Of a stretch of DNA of 64,000 nucleotides, positions 46,361 through 58,340 are shown piece by piece. The DNA is from Kalmusia sp. IMI 367209 (taxonomy: Eukaryota; Ascomycota; Dothideomycetes; Pleosporales; Didymosphaeriaceae). Made by a program: the position numbers and the translations under genes. A model generated the notes under the pieces. That model was not told where the DNA came from, made no database searches, and saw nothing but the letters and a program-made list of their open reading frames with translations. The stretch's first letter is position 1, and every line of letters begins with the position of its first letter. Location of the stretch: assembly GCA_027946365.1 (NCBI GenBank), contig JAPEUQ010000019.1, positions 372,001 through 436,000 on the forward strand, read 5' to 3'.

Positions 46361-49300
46361 TTACTCAATAGGCAGCTTGCCACGACCTAGACTAATCTTC
46401 ACCATAAGCCGCGGCTTCTCGCCCCTCGTCTTCTCGACCGTGACCAGCTTACGGTTCGGGCTTGTGTGGCTTGCCGTGTAGCCATTCGTGAATGGCGATT
46501 CTGTGCCCTGTCGCTTCGTAGGACGGGGATCCAGATCAACTTCTGCCTTCCGCTTCCCGAGGGTAGATAGTTTCTCTGACGCAAGCTTCAGTACGATGAC
46601 CTTGCTCTTCTTCCCTTTTGGCTGTGCGGGCGCTTTCGGCTGCGGGGCGGCTTTGGGGGTTTTTGGTGCTTTCGTTTTCAGCTTAAGCTTTGGCGGCTTT
46701 GGCGTGTCCGAGGGCGTAGAGGTAGTTGCCAGCGCAGGAGTAGGAGGAGCTGGAGAGGGAGTGGGAAGCAAGAGCGACGAAGCCGGAGCTGGAGCTGGAG
46801 TCGGAGCTGGTGGTGGGAGACTCGGCGGCGGCGAGGTCATTTGAATGTCTTCCATAGGTATAGAGGACTCGTCGAATTTGACAGATGTTGAGGAAGGTAC
46901 TTGTACTTGAGCTTGAGTGGATGGTGGCGTGGCTGTCTGCGGATCGCTTGGAAGATCGAGAGCTCTAGGCGGCACTGGTGACTGGCTAGTATTGATAAAC
47001 GATTCTTGCCTTGGACGCTCCTCTAGCGGAAGCGTTGGCGGCTCAGTCAGGGCAGGTGCTGGCGCAGATGGCTCGGAGGCAGTGAGGGAAGTATTAGAAT
47101 CTGCCGGTAGCCCTTCCGGTGGCTGATTGTCTGTGTTAGTCTTTATCTTGAGCGCTATCTTAGGACCGAGCTTTGGTGCTTCGGCAGCTGGTGGAGGAGC
47201 AAGTTGCCGAGGTGGCTTCAACATCTTTGTCCGGACTTGATCTCCTCTGTAGAAGCGAATGCAAAGTGTCGGTTTTCCTTCCTTCATTGCATCGGGAGGA
47301 TCGAGTCTTGCTACCTTCCAATAACGTGGGTATTTGAGAACCACATTGAGCCTGTTGATCTCTTCGACGAACATTCCGCAGTAGTCTAGAAGCTCGGAGA
47401 CTATTTGTATTGGAGATGTTTTCGCTTTGAGACCCTCTTCTAGGGACTGCTTCAGGACCTCATTTTCAGCCAAGTCTTTCTTCAAAGCACGAAGAGCGCC
47501 CTCCAATTTCAGGCGATCAAGCTTATCTTTCCGCATCGCAGCCTCGGCCGCGTCGTCTCTAATTTCTAGGCCGCCATTTGATAGCTTCTTCAATTCGTCG
47601 TAGAAAACCGTATCACCCACTGCGATTTGACCGAACGCTCCACCTAATATACGGAGTAGCTGGGCCTTGAAATAAGGGGACGGATCTGCACAGAGCTCGG
47701 AGAATATGAGTCTGGTGACACTGTTTTTCTTGCCAAACAATCCCAAACGAACCAGGCAGTCCCATGCTTTCAGCCTCACGTTCTCTGCGTTCCCTGCTCG
47801 GCCGTAGAGCAGAAACTCTGAGACCTTAAGCGGCTTTAGGCGGACCATCATGAGTCTGACATCGCAATCGAGCGCAGTCGTCGTATATACGTTGTTATAA
47901 GATGGGATCCACTCATCAAGGCGTTTGTGGCGATCGAGCTCACCCATCGCCTTCTTCCTGAATTCGTACTCGTCTGCCTCCGCCATGAGATTGAACGAAG
48001 AAGCATTATCGACTTTCGAATCCGTGAGACAGTCAGTCAGACCACGCATGAGCGTGGCGAGGTAATAATCGTCACTATACTCATTCCCTCGATTGTCATT
48101 GTGGCGGATGATATCTAGCAGGAATTGCTTGACCTCTAGGGGCGTTGTGCCGTCGCGATTCTTCACTTTGGCAATCGCTTGTGGAATAGCACATTGGACG
48201 TTGTATGAAGCTCGATCGGCAAAGTTGTTGGGACGTGTCATGTCCGAATTGGGAACGTAAAATAGCTCTCGGAAGGCCTTCTTCAGATGGAAAAGTCCTA
48301 TCATTGGTGTTGGCCCAGCATCGGGTGTTTGCTTTGAGAGCACACTGGCCGCCATTGTTCGAATTCCGTGAAAGTATCGACTGTCCATAAGAGTTTTCAC
48401 AAGAAAACTAGAAATGATGCCGTGGCCTGCTTTGCGGGCGAGATACTGAATGGATTCAGCCTGTGCAACGACGTCTTTGTCCTGTTGTAGCTGCGAAACA
48501 AACATATACGAGCGCATGTCGTTGATGGTGGTGCGAGCAATCCATTCGAAATCCGCATCTACTCGGATGTATTCGTACGCTTCATTTTCCATACTAAGTT
48601 CATCTTCAGGCGGCCAATCCTCGATCTTCCATTCTTCGGCTTCCTCTGAAGTCAAGAAAAGATCCCCTAAGGAATATATGGTAGCTTCGTCAGGCATATC
48701 TCCAGACGCGTCAACCCCCTGAGCAAGAGCTTGTCGTTCTTTGTTTAGCTTATTGCGTTTTATCCGTTTGTACTTGGTATTGTAGGGTATTTCAACGCGA
48801 ACGTTGGATGAGTTGATCTCTACGATGTGTTCGTATGGAGTTCCATCCGCTTCGTGGATCCGAATCGTCATTGGTCCGACAAAGGCAGGCCAGTCTGAGT
48901 TTGGCACGAAAGTCCGACTCCTTTCTTTAACCTCTCTCATGAAATCGGACGCTTTGAGTGGAACGTCCTGTTCTGAAAGGCCCTGTGTTTGCCTTATAGT
49001 GAGCACAACAACCTGTTTCTTTTTATTGAAGACAGGCTGGCATTCAAATGTGGGATATCCGGACCCGTATACCCACTGCTTGAAGAAATTGTCGAGCTTC
49101 TGATGGCCAACTTTCTCACAGATTGAGAGGAAAGCATCCGTTGAAATGGCGCCATTATTCAGCAAGCCACCAGCGCGGTTGAACAACAGTCGATACAGAC
49201 AACGATCCACGCCGTTCTTTCCACTCGCTTTCACGAGGCGGTTGTGTAGTATGTGTAGCACAGCCAGAGCCTTTAGATCCATGAAGTCCTGTGCACTGGG

Positions 49301-50774
49301 ATCCAGATGGATATATCTGCCGAGCTCATGAAGTGAAGGTCTCCGAACGTCCAATTGTAGGATTCTGTCCATAGCCATTTTCTGTCGAAAACGATGGTCG
49401 TTACGCCCGAACAAATCGCGGAGGTGAAACTCGGTCATGAACCACGAAGCACCAACGATGATCCAGTGGTCGCGAGGTTCTTGTGCTATCACATCTACAC
49501 CTATCCACTGGCTGGCTACAGCGTGCACCAAAGTCCGTGTAGTATGTTCAAGTGGTTCCCAAATGTTTTCTGGATACAGCAATCGAGAGCTGCATATGGT
49601 GAGGGCCATGGTGTGAGCCGTGTCCCAAGTGAGATCATCCACAAACACGAGCTCATAAGATTTTCCTAGTCGAAAGGTCTGGTAGCAATCGACGAAGCTG
49701 TCCAACGTCCGCGGTACCATCATGGCACTGTTGCGGAGTTCATCCTCCTTTCCTGGCAGACAAAAAGCATGCACCCTGACAGCTTGATCTTGTAAACGGT
49801 CGCCTTCGGACTCGTCACGATACTCGGAGAGGTCGACTTCTTGGAAAGGACCTATTGTTATGCCGATGTGATGAGGTAGAATACCTCCTCCGGTAATAGG
49901 ATCTATCTTGAAGCTCGATGTTGTCCGCGAAGGGTCGTTAGGGTCGACGATCTATCAATATTAGCTAGGCTATCACGATGTACAGATGTGACCCTACCGT
50001 ATCAGTTAGCTCCCCAGAACAGACAGCCCGCATCTCCAGCGCCCGCTCCTCCTCGGATAGCTCGCGGTCATCGTCGAAGCCATTCATAACGCTATCAGCC
50101 TTGGCTACGCTGCTCGTTTGCCGTCGCTGGTCGGCAGCGGAGCCTTTGCAGAGCGCATCACCCACGGTACGTGGGTATCGGACCGACAATTCGAATGGTA
50201 TTCGCGTGCTTCCGTCGTCGACACAAGGAAACAGGCACGATGCAAAGCCGGGGACTAGCGTATTGCGCGTGTAGACGTGAGGGTAGCGCGCATCACTCTC
50301 ATCGACACCGACGAAGTGCAGACCATCACGGAAGTTGTCCAGCGTGTACTTGATCTCAACCACCAGCGGCTTGCAGACAAACGCCGTCCCCTCCTTTCGC
50401 TCCTCAACAGCCATATCCGCTGGTAGAGTTATTTTCAACTCCTCAACTGCGCCCATCTCGTGGCCCGCTAGGCGATTGCGGAGGAAGTGATGTTGGTGGA
50501 TATCCATGGTCGGAGCCAGGTCGACGTGGTCGTACTGATCGTGGTAGTCGAAGCCCACGTCGCGCCATTTCGCCGCGTTAAGGATGCGAACTCTATTGGG
50601 CTTGAGCTGGCGACAGCTGAGCTGGATTTCGCGGAGCTTGGGCGACTGCGGCTGGATGGTGATGGCCGTCTTGCCTTTAACAAGCCGCGGGCAGAAGCTG
50701 AAGTCGAGCTCGATGCGCTGGCTCTCGACGGTGAAGGCGCTGACGAGCGCGGGGTCTTCGCCGCCGTCGTCCAT
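46361..50774 (-). CDS. TAF2: TFIID subunit TAF2 (TBP-associated factor 2)
   Basis: Two exons, 50774-49998 and 49951-46361 (intron 49997-49952, GTAGGG...GATAG, phase 0), encode 1,455 residues. The N-terminal half has the M1-aminopeptidase fold: an early beta domain (QRIELDFSFCPRLVKGKTAI) and the region corresponding to the peptidase site, here LVHAVASQWIGVDVIAQ. The HEXXH zinc motif is lost, as in all TAF2 proteins. HEAT-like helices follow (MRSYMFVSQLQQDKDVVAQ; RLKAWDCLVRLGLFG). The C-terminal 300 residues are Pro/Ala/Lys-rich and end in a basic block (KTKAPKTPKAAPQPKAPAQP). TAF2 binds initiator-region DNA within TFIID. The second exon has no intron over 3.6 kb. Confidence 0.94.
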
Positions 50775-51721
50775 GGCGTGTCGTCGGTGCAGGCGGCCCT
50801 GCTAACGTGCGGCGGTTGACAGTTGAGACTCTGGCGCGGGTAGCTGTTGCGCTCGAAGTTGCGGAGGAGAGCTAAGGCCCGGTTCAAATCGGGCCGGCGC
50901 CGCTCCCACTTTCCTTGGCAACCTTACGCCCCTACCTCTCACGCTCCTTTCGCGTCCTTCACCTTTCCCGCCACAGCTTTTGGTTTTGATCCCGACGTCA
51001 CAGACACTTTGCTGCATTGCTTGACAGTCGCATCAATAGTTCAATTTCAAATTACAGAAACAATATTCAACATTCGCATTGGGCAGAAATGGCACCTGTA
51101 GACCCGAGATCTAAGCGTCAACGTATATTTGAATGGAGAAGACATGCTTTTAACTACTTAATTTCCCTATATTCAACACTCGTCCTGTTCTTGGTCGAAT
51201 CTATGACCACCTGTTGCCTTCTGGACGGCTGCACTCTGTAAAGTCTCTCAACTGGTGTCATTTGCTTTTGCTTTTGATGTGTTGAGGAATCCTTTACACA
51301 CCCCATGTCCTGTCCTCGTTTGTGCGTGACCACACAAAAGCCAAGATCGCTATTCTTCAACACGATGCCTAGGCGAGGATTACCATGTCCGTAACAAAGT
51401 AAAGGAAGATATTTTTGTATTAACGTCGAATCAAAGTGGCCATGTAAACGTGGTCGCGAGTGAGTATGAACATATATACCGTCAACTAAATTCTCGTTCC
51501 CATCCGATTTAGAATGGAAAACATGAGACCTTGATCTAATATTTGTCGCACCTGCCTAAACCTTACGGATCCCTCCTATGTCAATTAGTAAGGAAATGAG
51601 AAACATGAGGGGACACTTTTTATGGGGGAAAGCTCTTTTATATGCTCAAGGAGACCTGGCCCTGACCATAAAATACTCATGCTATTCTTCTCGTCTGTTT
51701 CTTGGTCTAATGCACATCTCT
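50775..51721. promoter_or_regulatory. TAF2 promoter and ligase 3' region
   Basis: About 950 bp between tandem minus-strand genes. It contains a perfect 6-bp inverted repeat with an 8-nt loop at 50876-50895 (arms GGCCCG/CGGGCC). Nothing else is supported. Confidence 0.45.
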
Positions 51722-53637
51722 CTATAGCTTTGCCCCCACTTCCTTCTTCGCCCTCGCCCTCAGCTCTCCCTTCAAAATCTTCCCACTCGCGTTCTTCGGC
51801 ACTACGTCTACGAATTGCACCCCACCCACTAGTTGCTTATACCCAGCAAGTCTCTCACGCATCCATGTCTGCACGTCTTTCTCTTCCAACCTGCTTCCTT
51901 CTTTCTTGACGATATATGCTCTTGGTACCTCACTACCTTGTTCCCCTGCGGTAGACCCAAATCCTGCAGCTGGAATACCAATCACAGCCGCGTCGCTGAT
52001 GTCCGGATGAGACAGCAAAACCCCCTCAAGCTCTGCAGGCGCGCATTGGAAGCCACGCACCTTGATGAGTTCTTTCTTCCTATCAACAATGTACCAGAGA
52101 CCATTTGAGCGCTTGCGCAAGGCGACATCGCCGGTGTGAAAGTATCCATCTGCGTCGAACGATGTGCGGTTGGCTTCGGGATTATTAAAATACCCCTTCA
52201 CGATCAGCGGTCCACGCACACATAGTTCACCAGCGACATCATAGTCTGTAATGTCCTTGCCATCATCATCGACCAATTTTGCGTCATGGTTGGGAAGAAA
52301 ACGTCCAACCGACCCTGTAGGCTCATGCTCAGGGTAATAAATCATAGTCGCAATGCAACTCGTTTCGCTCATGCCCCAGACTTGATTGAAGGGTGCTGTG
52401 GGACTAAGTAGCGCTTTCATACGTGCTTGAGGCTCTGCAGCTAGCGGTGCAGCGCCGCAACCACCGTACCTGATCGACTTGAGAGAGTATTTTTTAGTAA
52501 GTGGTGAGTTGATGATTTGGATAACCATTGGCGGTACCATATTCAGCTCTGTGATTTGAAAGCGTTCCATGTTCTGAAGCCATGATTCTAGCTCGAAACG
52601 TCGCATAATATACGTTTTGGTACCCGAACGGAGAGGAGAGGTGTGAGCTCGTGGCACGTTCGAAACGTGAAACAGGGGTGTACAAAGCAGCCGTATGATC
52701 TATGTCTATGTCAGAAAGGCATAGAGTTCGTCTAAGTAGACTCACTTCATAGTCGTGAGGCTTATGCTCGATGACCATTGTATGCTGAGTGATAAAGTTG
52801 TGATGTGTCATATCCACAGCTTTCGGCAATCCCGTTGTTCCACTGCTGAAGAGCCTCGCGGCTGTTGTTTCTTTGCTTCTCCCCTCATCATCCCATCTTT
52901 TCCAGTCATTCTCGCCATACTGCATCAACGATCGCCAACTCTTAAGCTCATCAGCTCTTCCTTCTAACCCTATGCTGCTAGACCAGACTTGCTTTGAATT
53001 GTACTGATTCGACAAGGGAGTGTGATGGTCGAACACAAATATCTTCGAATAAGGAATCCCAATCTCTTCCGCAGCTTTCAGCGCATTAGGTAATAGTTCT
53101 GGTTCAACAATAAGTCCTTTAACATGTGCGACCTTGAATGCATGTGCTAGTTCGTAATGTGTGTGTGATGGATTGGAGCCAGCGAATATACCGCCGAATG
53201 CTAAGATACCAAGAAATGCCATGGAAATATATATCTGTCCATGTTAGAGTATGAATTGTAAACGGAGACCCGGAGCGTAAGATAGAGCGCAAATCAAGTA
53301 GTTTCAGCCGTGGATTTAGACAAGTTTGAGATGAATTGAGGATAACATACGTCATTGAATGAAAGTATACAAACACAATCTCCTTCCTTGAACCCGGCTT
53401 GCTTGAAACCTGCGCATAGTTTTTGGGTGATACTTCGCGCTTGGCGTGAAGATATGGTACGTTCAGGTTGCGCAGCATCGATGTATACCTAACCGATTTG
53501 TTAAGAACTGGTTGCAGTGCGTGTATCGTGATTATCTGTCTTACCGGCTGATTGGGATCATACGTTTGGTCATCGAACATCCAAGACAACAGATCTTTTG
53601 TTGGAATGTTGATGTGTTCCTCAGCTAAGAAAGGCAT
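51722..53637 (-). CDS. 4-coumarate-CoA-ligase-like acyl-CoA synthetase with C-terminal AKL (PTS1)
   Basis: Four exons, 53637-53545, 53488-53351, 53234-52746 and 52699-51722, encode 565 residues, the usual length of the ANL superfamily. The phosphate-binding loop is LFSSGTTGLPKAV, where the common glycine before valine is alanine. Other motifs are YGGCGAAPL, WGMSETSC (A5-type), GYFHTGDVALRKRSNG and KELIKVRGFQCAPAELE. The invariant lysine near the end is in KNASGKILKGELR. The last three residues are AKL, a peroxisomal targeting signal 1, so a peroxisomal CoA ligase for an aromatic or fatty acid is likely. Substrate cannot be read. Each junction restores conserved sequence (SFND|IYISMAFLGILAFGG; HDYE|IIRLLCTPLFHVSNV). 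Intron 2 is 116 nt, longer than most here. Confidence 0.9.
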
Positions 53638-54990
53638 GTTGTATCGAAGAAGACAAATGTACACGCTTGAGTCAGTACAAGGCTTTCCGAAGTCTATATC
53701 TCCAGATTGTTGTGTAGGAAGCACGAGAAGGAACCTCGCATCAGGAGTAATATTGAAAAGCGATTCGTTATTGAGTTGTCAGCGCAGTTCCAGGTTTCGG
53801 CGTAACGAAGGATTCGGCTACTGTAGCTCGGATGCGGGGTCGGTGTCGGTGTCGGCTCCTAGCGCTTTCCTCATTCATCAAGGGGCCGTGCATAGAAGCC
53901 ACCTCCGACTTTTTCTCCGCACTGTGAAAAAATCATCTTTTGAAGAGCTGGTGAATATTTTCAGTGCAAGATCCTTTCACATCGTATGCGTCACCTCCAT
54001 CAAGTTATGCCCAGCTTGGCTTTCGCTCTCCGCGTGCCATTCATCAACGACTTATCTCACCGAGTCGTGTGGCATCGCGTTCACAGATCGTCCTGAGAAC
54101 TTCTTCCTAGTCCACCCTACAAATTATGGTCTTTGTGGAGCTCGCTGGAGACATTGCAGGAGCGTTTTACTTAGTAATCTCGCTTGAGACGTTGGATGAA
54201 GGTGTGTTGGACATATTAGAGCTGGAGACGTTCGTGCCGTATCAGGCGCGTATCGAAGTCACGACCAAAAAAACTCAAGGAAAAAGCGCCCCTTTCCTCC
54301 TCCTCCCTCGGCGCAGTGATCTGGATAGCGCATTTGACAATCCGTACTACCGTACTACTGCAGTAAGTTGCTGGCATAATAATAGTACCGTAGATAATCT
54401 AAACGTAGCGTCATGGTACTGTAGTCTTATTTAAAGCCGTAGTACGGAGACTACTGTCTATTTTAGGTAGGAGACTAGAGATAGGGATAAAAGCTGGGGC
54501 AGGGTTCTTAGAGTTGCAACCTTGTGGGGAGAGCCTTTATAAGAGCCATTGTAAGAAATCTTCTCTAGAAAAACACTATCCACCTTCCTGATTACGATCC
54601 ATGTGCAATATGAGACTGTAGTAATATACTGCCTGTAAACTTAAATTACCCTCTACGGCTATGGTCCGTAATTCTACTATGGTAGTTACGCGTAATCGTC
54701 ACGGTAGCATAATGACCCACTTGTGATTATGGTATGAACTGTCAAATGCGTTGTGTCTGATACTGAATATGGCAGGGTCGCGATTACTACGTTGTGACTC
54801 GGCATTGAGACGGCCGGGTATTGTATCTACTTGCAATTTGTATGCTATGTGCAATGAATCTCACAGTAGCGTCCACTCCTAGTCTTATGCTCTCCGCTCA
54901 CCCGTACTGTACTTGCTGGTCCATGCGCTACCATCGAGTCGAATTTTCAATTCTACCCGCACGGATTATTATGTAGAATCCAGCAGTTCT
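53638..54990. other. Decayed, repeat-like intergenic stretch
   Basis: 1.35 kb with no supported gene. The left end is the ligase promoter. Around 54,340-54,720 there are many CCGTA/TACGG and GTAGTAC words, including inverted 9-bp arms at 54342-54350 and 54439-54447, suggesting a remnant of a small non-coding element. Confidence 0.4.
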
Positions 54991-55725
54991 TCGGAACTGT
55001 TCAGGGATTCAGTACAGATATAACTACTATATCAGCATTCCAGGTTTTACGCCACTCTATACTGCTTGCACACATACCTGGCCAACAACTGTAACTCAGT
55101 TTCAAATTTGAAAGGTATTTGCTGACTGCAAAGTACTGCCAGCAATGGGCTAAGGCGATGGACTGGATTAAGCTGCGCTGACTAAATCTTGAATACGGGA
55201 GTCCAAATGACCTCCTTGCCGCGCTTACAGGAAAAGCCCCGCAGCTTAAGGTGTTGGTATTTGGATTTTGGCCATCTGGGTTCACGTGGGGGTTCCCGAA
55301 TGCTGAGATATATAGAGCGTTTTCTGATAGCATCGATGGACTAGAAGAGATCTTTGCGTCGAACACCAAGGCAAAGCCCTTTAACGACGTTGAAGATGCT
55401 ATTCTGTCAAAGTATGGCCATAACTTGAAGACACTGCGCATAAGCTACGGGGCCACTGGAATGGAATGGGAGATGTGGAAGGACTGGCTCGGACGAGTCC
55501 GGGTATTCGAGATCTTAAGCTGAAAATTGCGACGGTGAATGATCGCTCCGCGAGGTGGGTAAGCGAATTACGCTCTCTTCCATCAGTTGAGTCCTCGTTA
55601 CCAATTTATGCGAATTTTGTTATAGCCCGACACGATCATGAAAGCATTGAAAGGCCTTACTCATCTTCGCAACTTGGAAGTAATACTTTAGCTCGATCAG
55701 CGTCTTCACATTTATTAGCATAGTA
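54991..55725 (+). pseudogene. F-box/LRR-type relic
   Basis: One frame can be followed from about 54,999 to 55,523 with stops at 55092 (TAA) and 55179 (TGA). It contains sense blocks FQVLRHSILLAHIPGQQL, ERYLLTAKYCQQWAKAMDWI, LNLEYGSPNDLLAALTG and APQLKVLVFGFWPSGFTWG. The rhythm of leucine-containing strands and the KLRxLNLEY and LKTLRISYG motifs resemble the C-terminal part of fungal F-box or LRR proteins. Another frame continues to 55723 (NDRSARWVSELRSLPSVES). No N-terminal F-box is seen. I regard it as a truncated, stop-containing relic. A non-F-box LRR origin is possible. Confidence 0.5.
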
Positions 55726-56254
55726 TAGAGCTCTTTAGGATAAAAAGAGGCTTAGGGAGTCGCCCATTCTATACCTGAAAAAAGGAGTGGCCGAAGAGCA
55801 TGCTGTAAACTTGTACAAGCAACTCAGGAACGGCGAGCACTCATTCATTGAGATTGTGAACTGATGTTAACATAAAAACTGAATGGCCTATGGTATCTTG
55901 CATGTTGGCGGTTGAACCACTAAAGACATTACGCCAGCGAAACTAAGGCTCAGATCGTTTTCACAGAACATACTCGATATCACTAGCGGATAGAGCGTTA
56001 GCGTATGCGGGTCAGGCACTAGTCTGGCAGCCGCATTTCGTAGTGCCTATTCAGGCGAGGCTCAGCACGAGTCTCAGGGTATAAGACGCTCTGCTTCGTA
56101 ACATGGCATAGAGCATAGAGAGTGTGAGGATCTGAGCATGCAAAGGAACACACAGAATTTTTAGACTTCGTAAATCAATGGTATCAAATCCGTAATCGAA
56201 GCCAGATATTCCACGCTAATAAGAACCCACTGGCGACATACGTATCCTACGAAA
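55726..56254. other. Intergenic stretch before RTC4
   Basis: 530 bp without a supported gene. The right end is the RTC4 3' region. Confidence 0.45.
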
Positions 56255-57867
56255 TCAACCCTCTTCTTCCTCGCGCTCCAAATCACTTCCCACTTCAATC
56301 TCATCATCAACTTCCTCGTGCAGCAATGTCCCTAGCTCCGCGCTCTCCTTTACAATCTCATACGCCATGCACTTCCCTACCTGCTTATCCTCCATGACCA
56401 ACAATGTCGTTAACTCGGGCACAAGCACAGCCTGCAAAAACACTGCGAAGCCCGATCGCCCCACTACGGGATCTTTGGCCGCGATCTCTCTAATGAGGTC
56501 TGAGTGATCTGTAGTGATGACCTCCATCATGATGCGCCTCCCCCTAGGACCGTAGTACCCCGTGCTCGACGAAGCAGCATCAAAGGTTTCGAGAATATCT
56601 TGCTCCAGTTCTTCTTTTTTGTTTCGCCGTCGTGATGGGAGGGCGGCGGCTTTGCCTGAGAGGAGTTTCTCGGCGTGTTTCTTGCGGTACTCGGATTCTT
56701 CTTCGTTTTCGTTCTTCAATAATTTTATCAAGTCGGGTTCAAATTTGCGTATCCTATATGGCAGCTCGGCCCAATCTATCTCCGGGAAGCCCTGGTTATG
56801 GTAGTCGCTTTGAGCTTTCCGCCTCTTGTGTTCTTTGCAGAATAACATCTGATTCCGCACTGTTCTACTATGGTGTGTTCTCCAGAAATCTTCTTGTTCT
56901 TCTACGTCGACGATCTCCTGACATAGCGCGCATACTGCGTCTTCGTCTTGGCATGGCGGAGACTCAGGTTCTTGTTCGGGCTCAGAGGGATTCTCGAAAA
57001 TTTCCGGTACAGAAGAGAGAGGCGTACTTGCGCCGGATGCCTGATGGTCAATGTTCGTAGGGTCGGAGGACGGTATTGCGTATCCCAATCTCTCTAGGAG
57101 GCTTTGCCGAGCGGGTTTTGCTGGGGACGAGGCTGGATGCAAATCATCAGATATCATATCCTGTGCGCTTCTATTCTTCTTGCCATTGAGAGCAGCATCG
57201 AGGAACTCGATATGGTCCAGGTCTTCTTCCTTTGGGACGCGGCACGAGTCGTTCGCTTGAATAGACGTTAGTAACTCCTTAAGAGCACGCCCTAGATAGG
57301 TTGCCTACATTTCGCCGCAGCCCTTCCATACCCCTTCTTCCCAAATGTATTTGGTGCTGCGTGCACATTCTTACTCGTTGCCGACCTCATAGTCCTCTGC
57401 CTTTTCCTCGCTTGTTCGTATTCCATTCCAAAACCCCAAGAATCTTCTGCCACCCTCTTCTCCACTGAATTAGACGGATTCTGCCCCCAATTCTCTTTCT
57501 CTTCCTTCAAGGACCTGTCCTCCTCATGCGCCTTCCCTCTCTCAAAAGCGCCGCGTTGCGGAACTCTCAGTTTCTTGGTCTTCCGACTCTTTATGGATGT
57601 ACCATTCATTGCCTTATTCGCTTGTCGAGGTTTCTCGCGCGTTGACGTACTCGTACTCGCGGATTGGCTCATCGTTTGTGGTGTGGCTTCGACTTTGGCT
57701 TCGTCGCTGGAAGACATAGGCTCGGCACATATTTCCTCCTCGGTCATGTCTTTCCTTGCACTGCTCTGTCGCGCTCTTGCGTCCTCTACGTGGTCCTCGG
57801 CATTCGCATGCCGCTTTCCCTTGACCGACCGTAGCAGTGGACGTGTCTGTCTCGACAGGAGCGGCAT
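56255..57867 (-). CDS. RTC4: Rtc4-domain protein (restriction of telomere capping 4-like)
   Basis: Two exons, 57867-57309 and 57255-56255 (intron 57308-57256, GTAGGC...TCAAG, phase 1), encode 519 residues. The N-terminal half is basic and disordered (Ser/Lys/Arg-rich). The C-terminal half is the RTC4 domain: a CxxC..CxxH-like pattern (CALCQEIVD...LFCKEHKRRKA), FPEIDWAELPYRIRKFEPD, the region GYYGPRGRRIMMEVI, and GRSGFAVFLQAVLVPELTTL up to an acidic tail. Yeast Rtc4 is a poorly understood nuclear protein found in a telomere-capping screen. The intron has a strong TACTAAC branch point just upstream of its acceptor. Joining the exons gives a continuous sequence into the known domain. Confidence 0.87.
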
Positions 57868-58340
57868 TGTTTCTTTTTATAATTGGCAAACTTACACAGT
57901 CCATGCGATAAGACGGCTGTGACGATTTGAGGGTGTGGAAGAGAATAGCGAGGTACAATCGTTCGTGGTGGTTGTGAATATCTTAGACTCGATAACGCGC
58001 GCGGGGAGACGCGACTTCCCACGCGAAGCGTCCGTGCGTCGCGGGTTTGTCTCTGTGGATACTGATCATTGCTTAGTACAAGTTGTATCATAAAGCGAAT
58101 GCTAAGAGATCTTGTATATCTTAGTTTTCGTCTCACTGCTTGACTGTAGGTGAAAGTATTTATATGTAAGACTGATTTAACATGAATTATTATGCAGGTT
58201 GCGGTGGGAGTAAAGGCGGGGAGAAGGGATGTCGCACGTGAGAGCATCCGTCTGAAGCAAGGTAGCATCAAATGAATATATTGTCATAATTTGAGGGTAT
58301 CATAATGTCTTCATACTGTCCACATAGGAGTTCAAGCCGC
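57868..58340. other. RTC4 promoter and RCL1 3' region
   Basis: 470 bp between tandem minus-strand genes, with no other feature seen. Confidence 0.5.

Noticed and set aside
50876..50895. GGCCCG-GTTCAAAT-CGGGCC hairpin resembling a tRNA T-arm
   Set aside because: The stem and loop register do not fit a T-arm (8-nt loop, wrong closing pair), and no acceptor, D or anticodon arms surround it.
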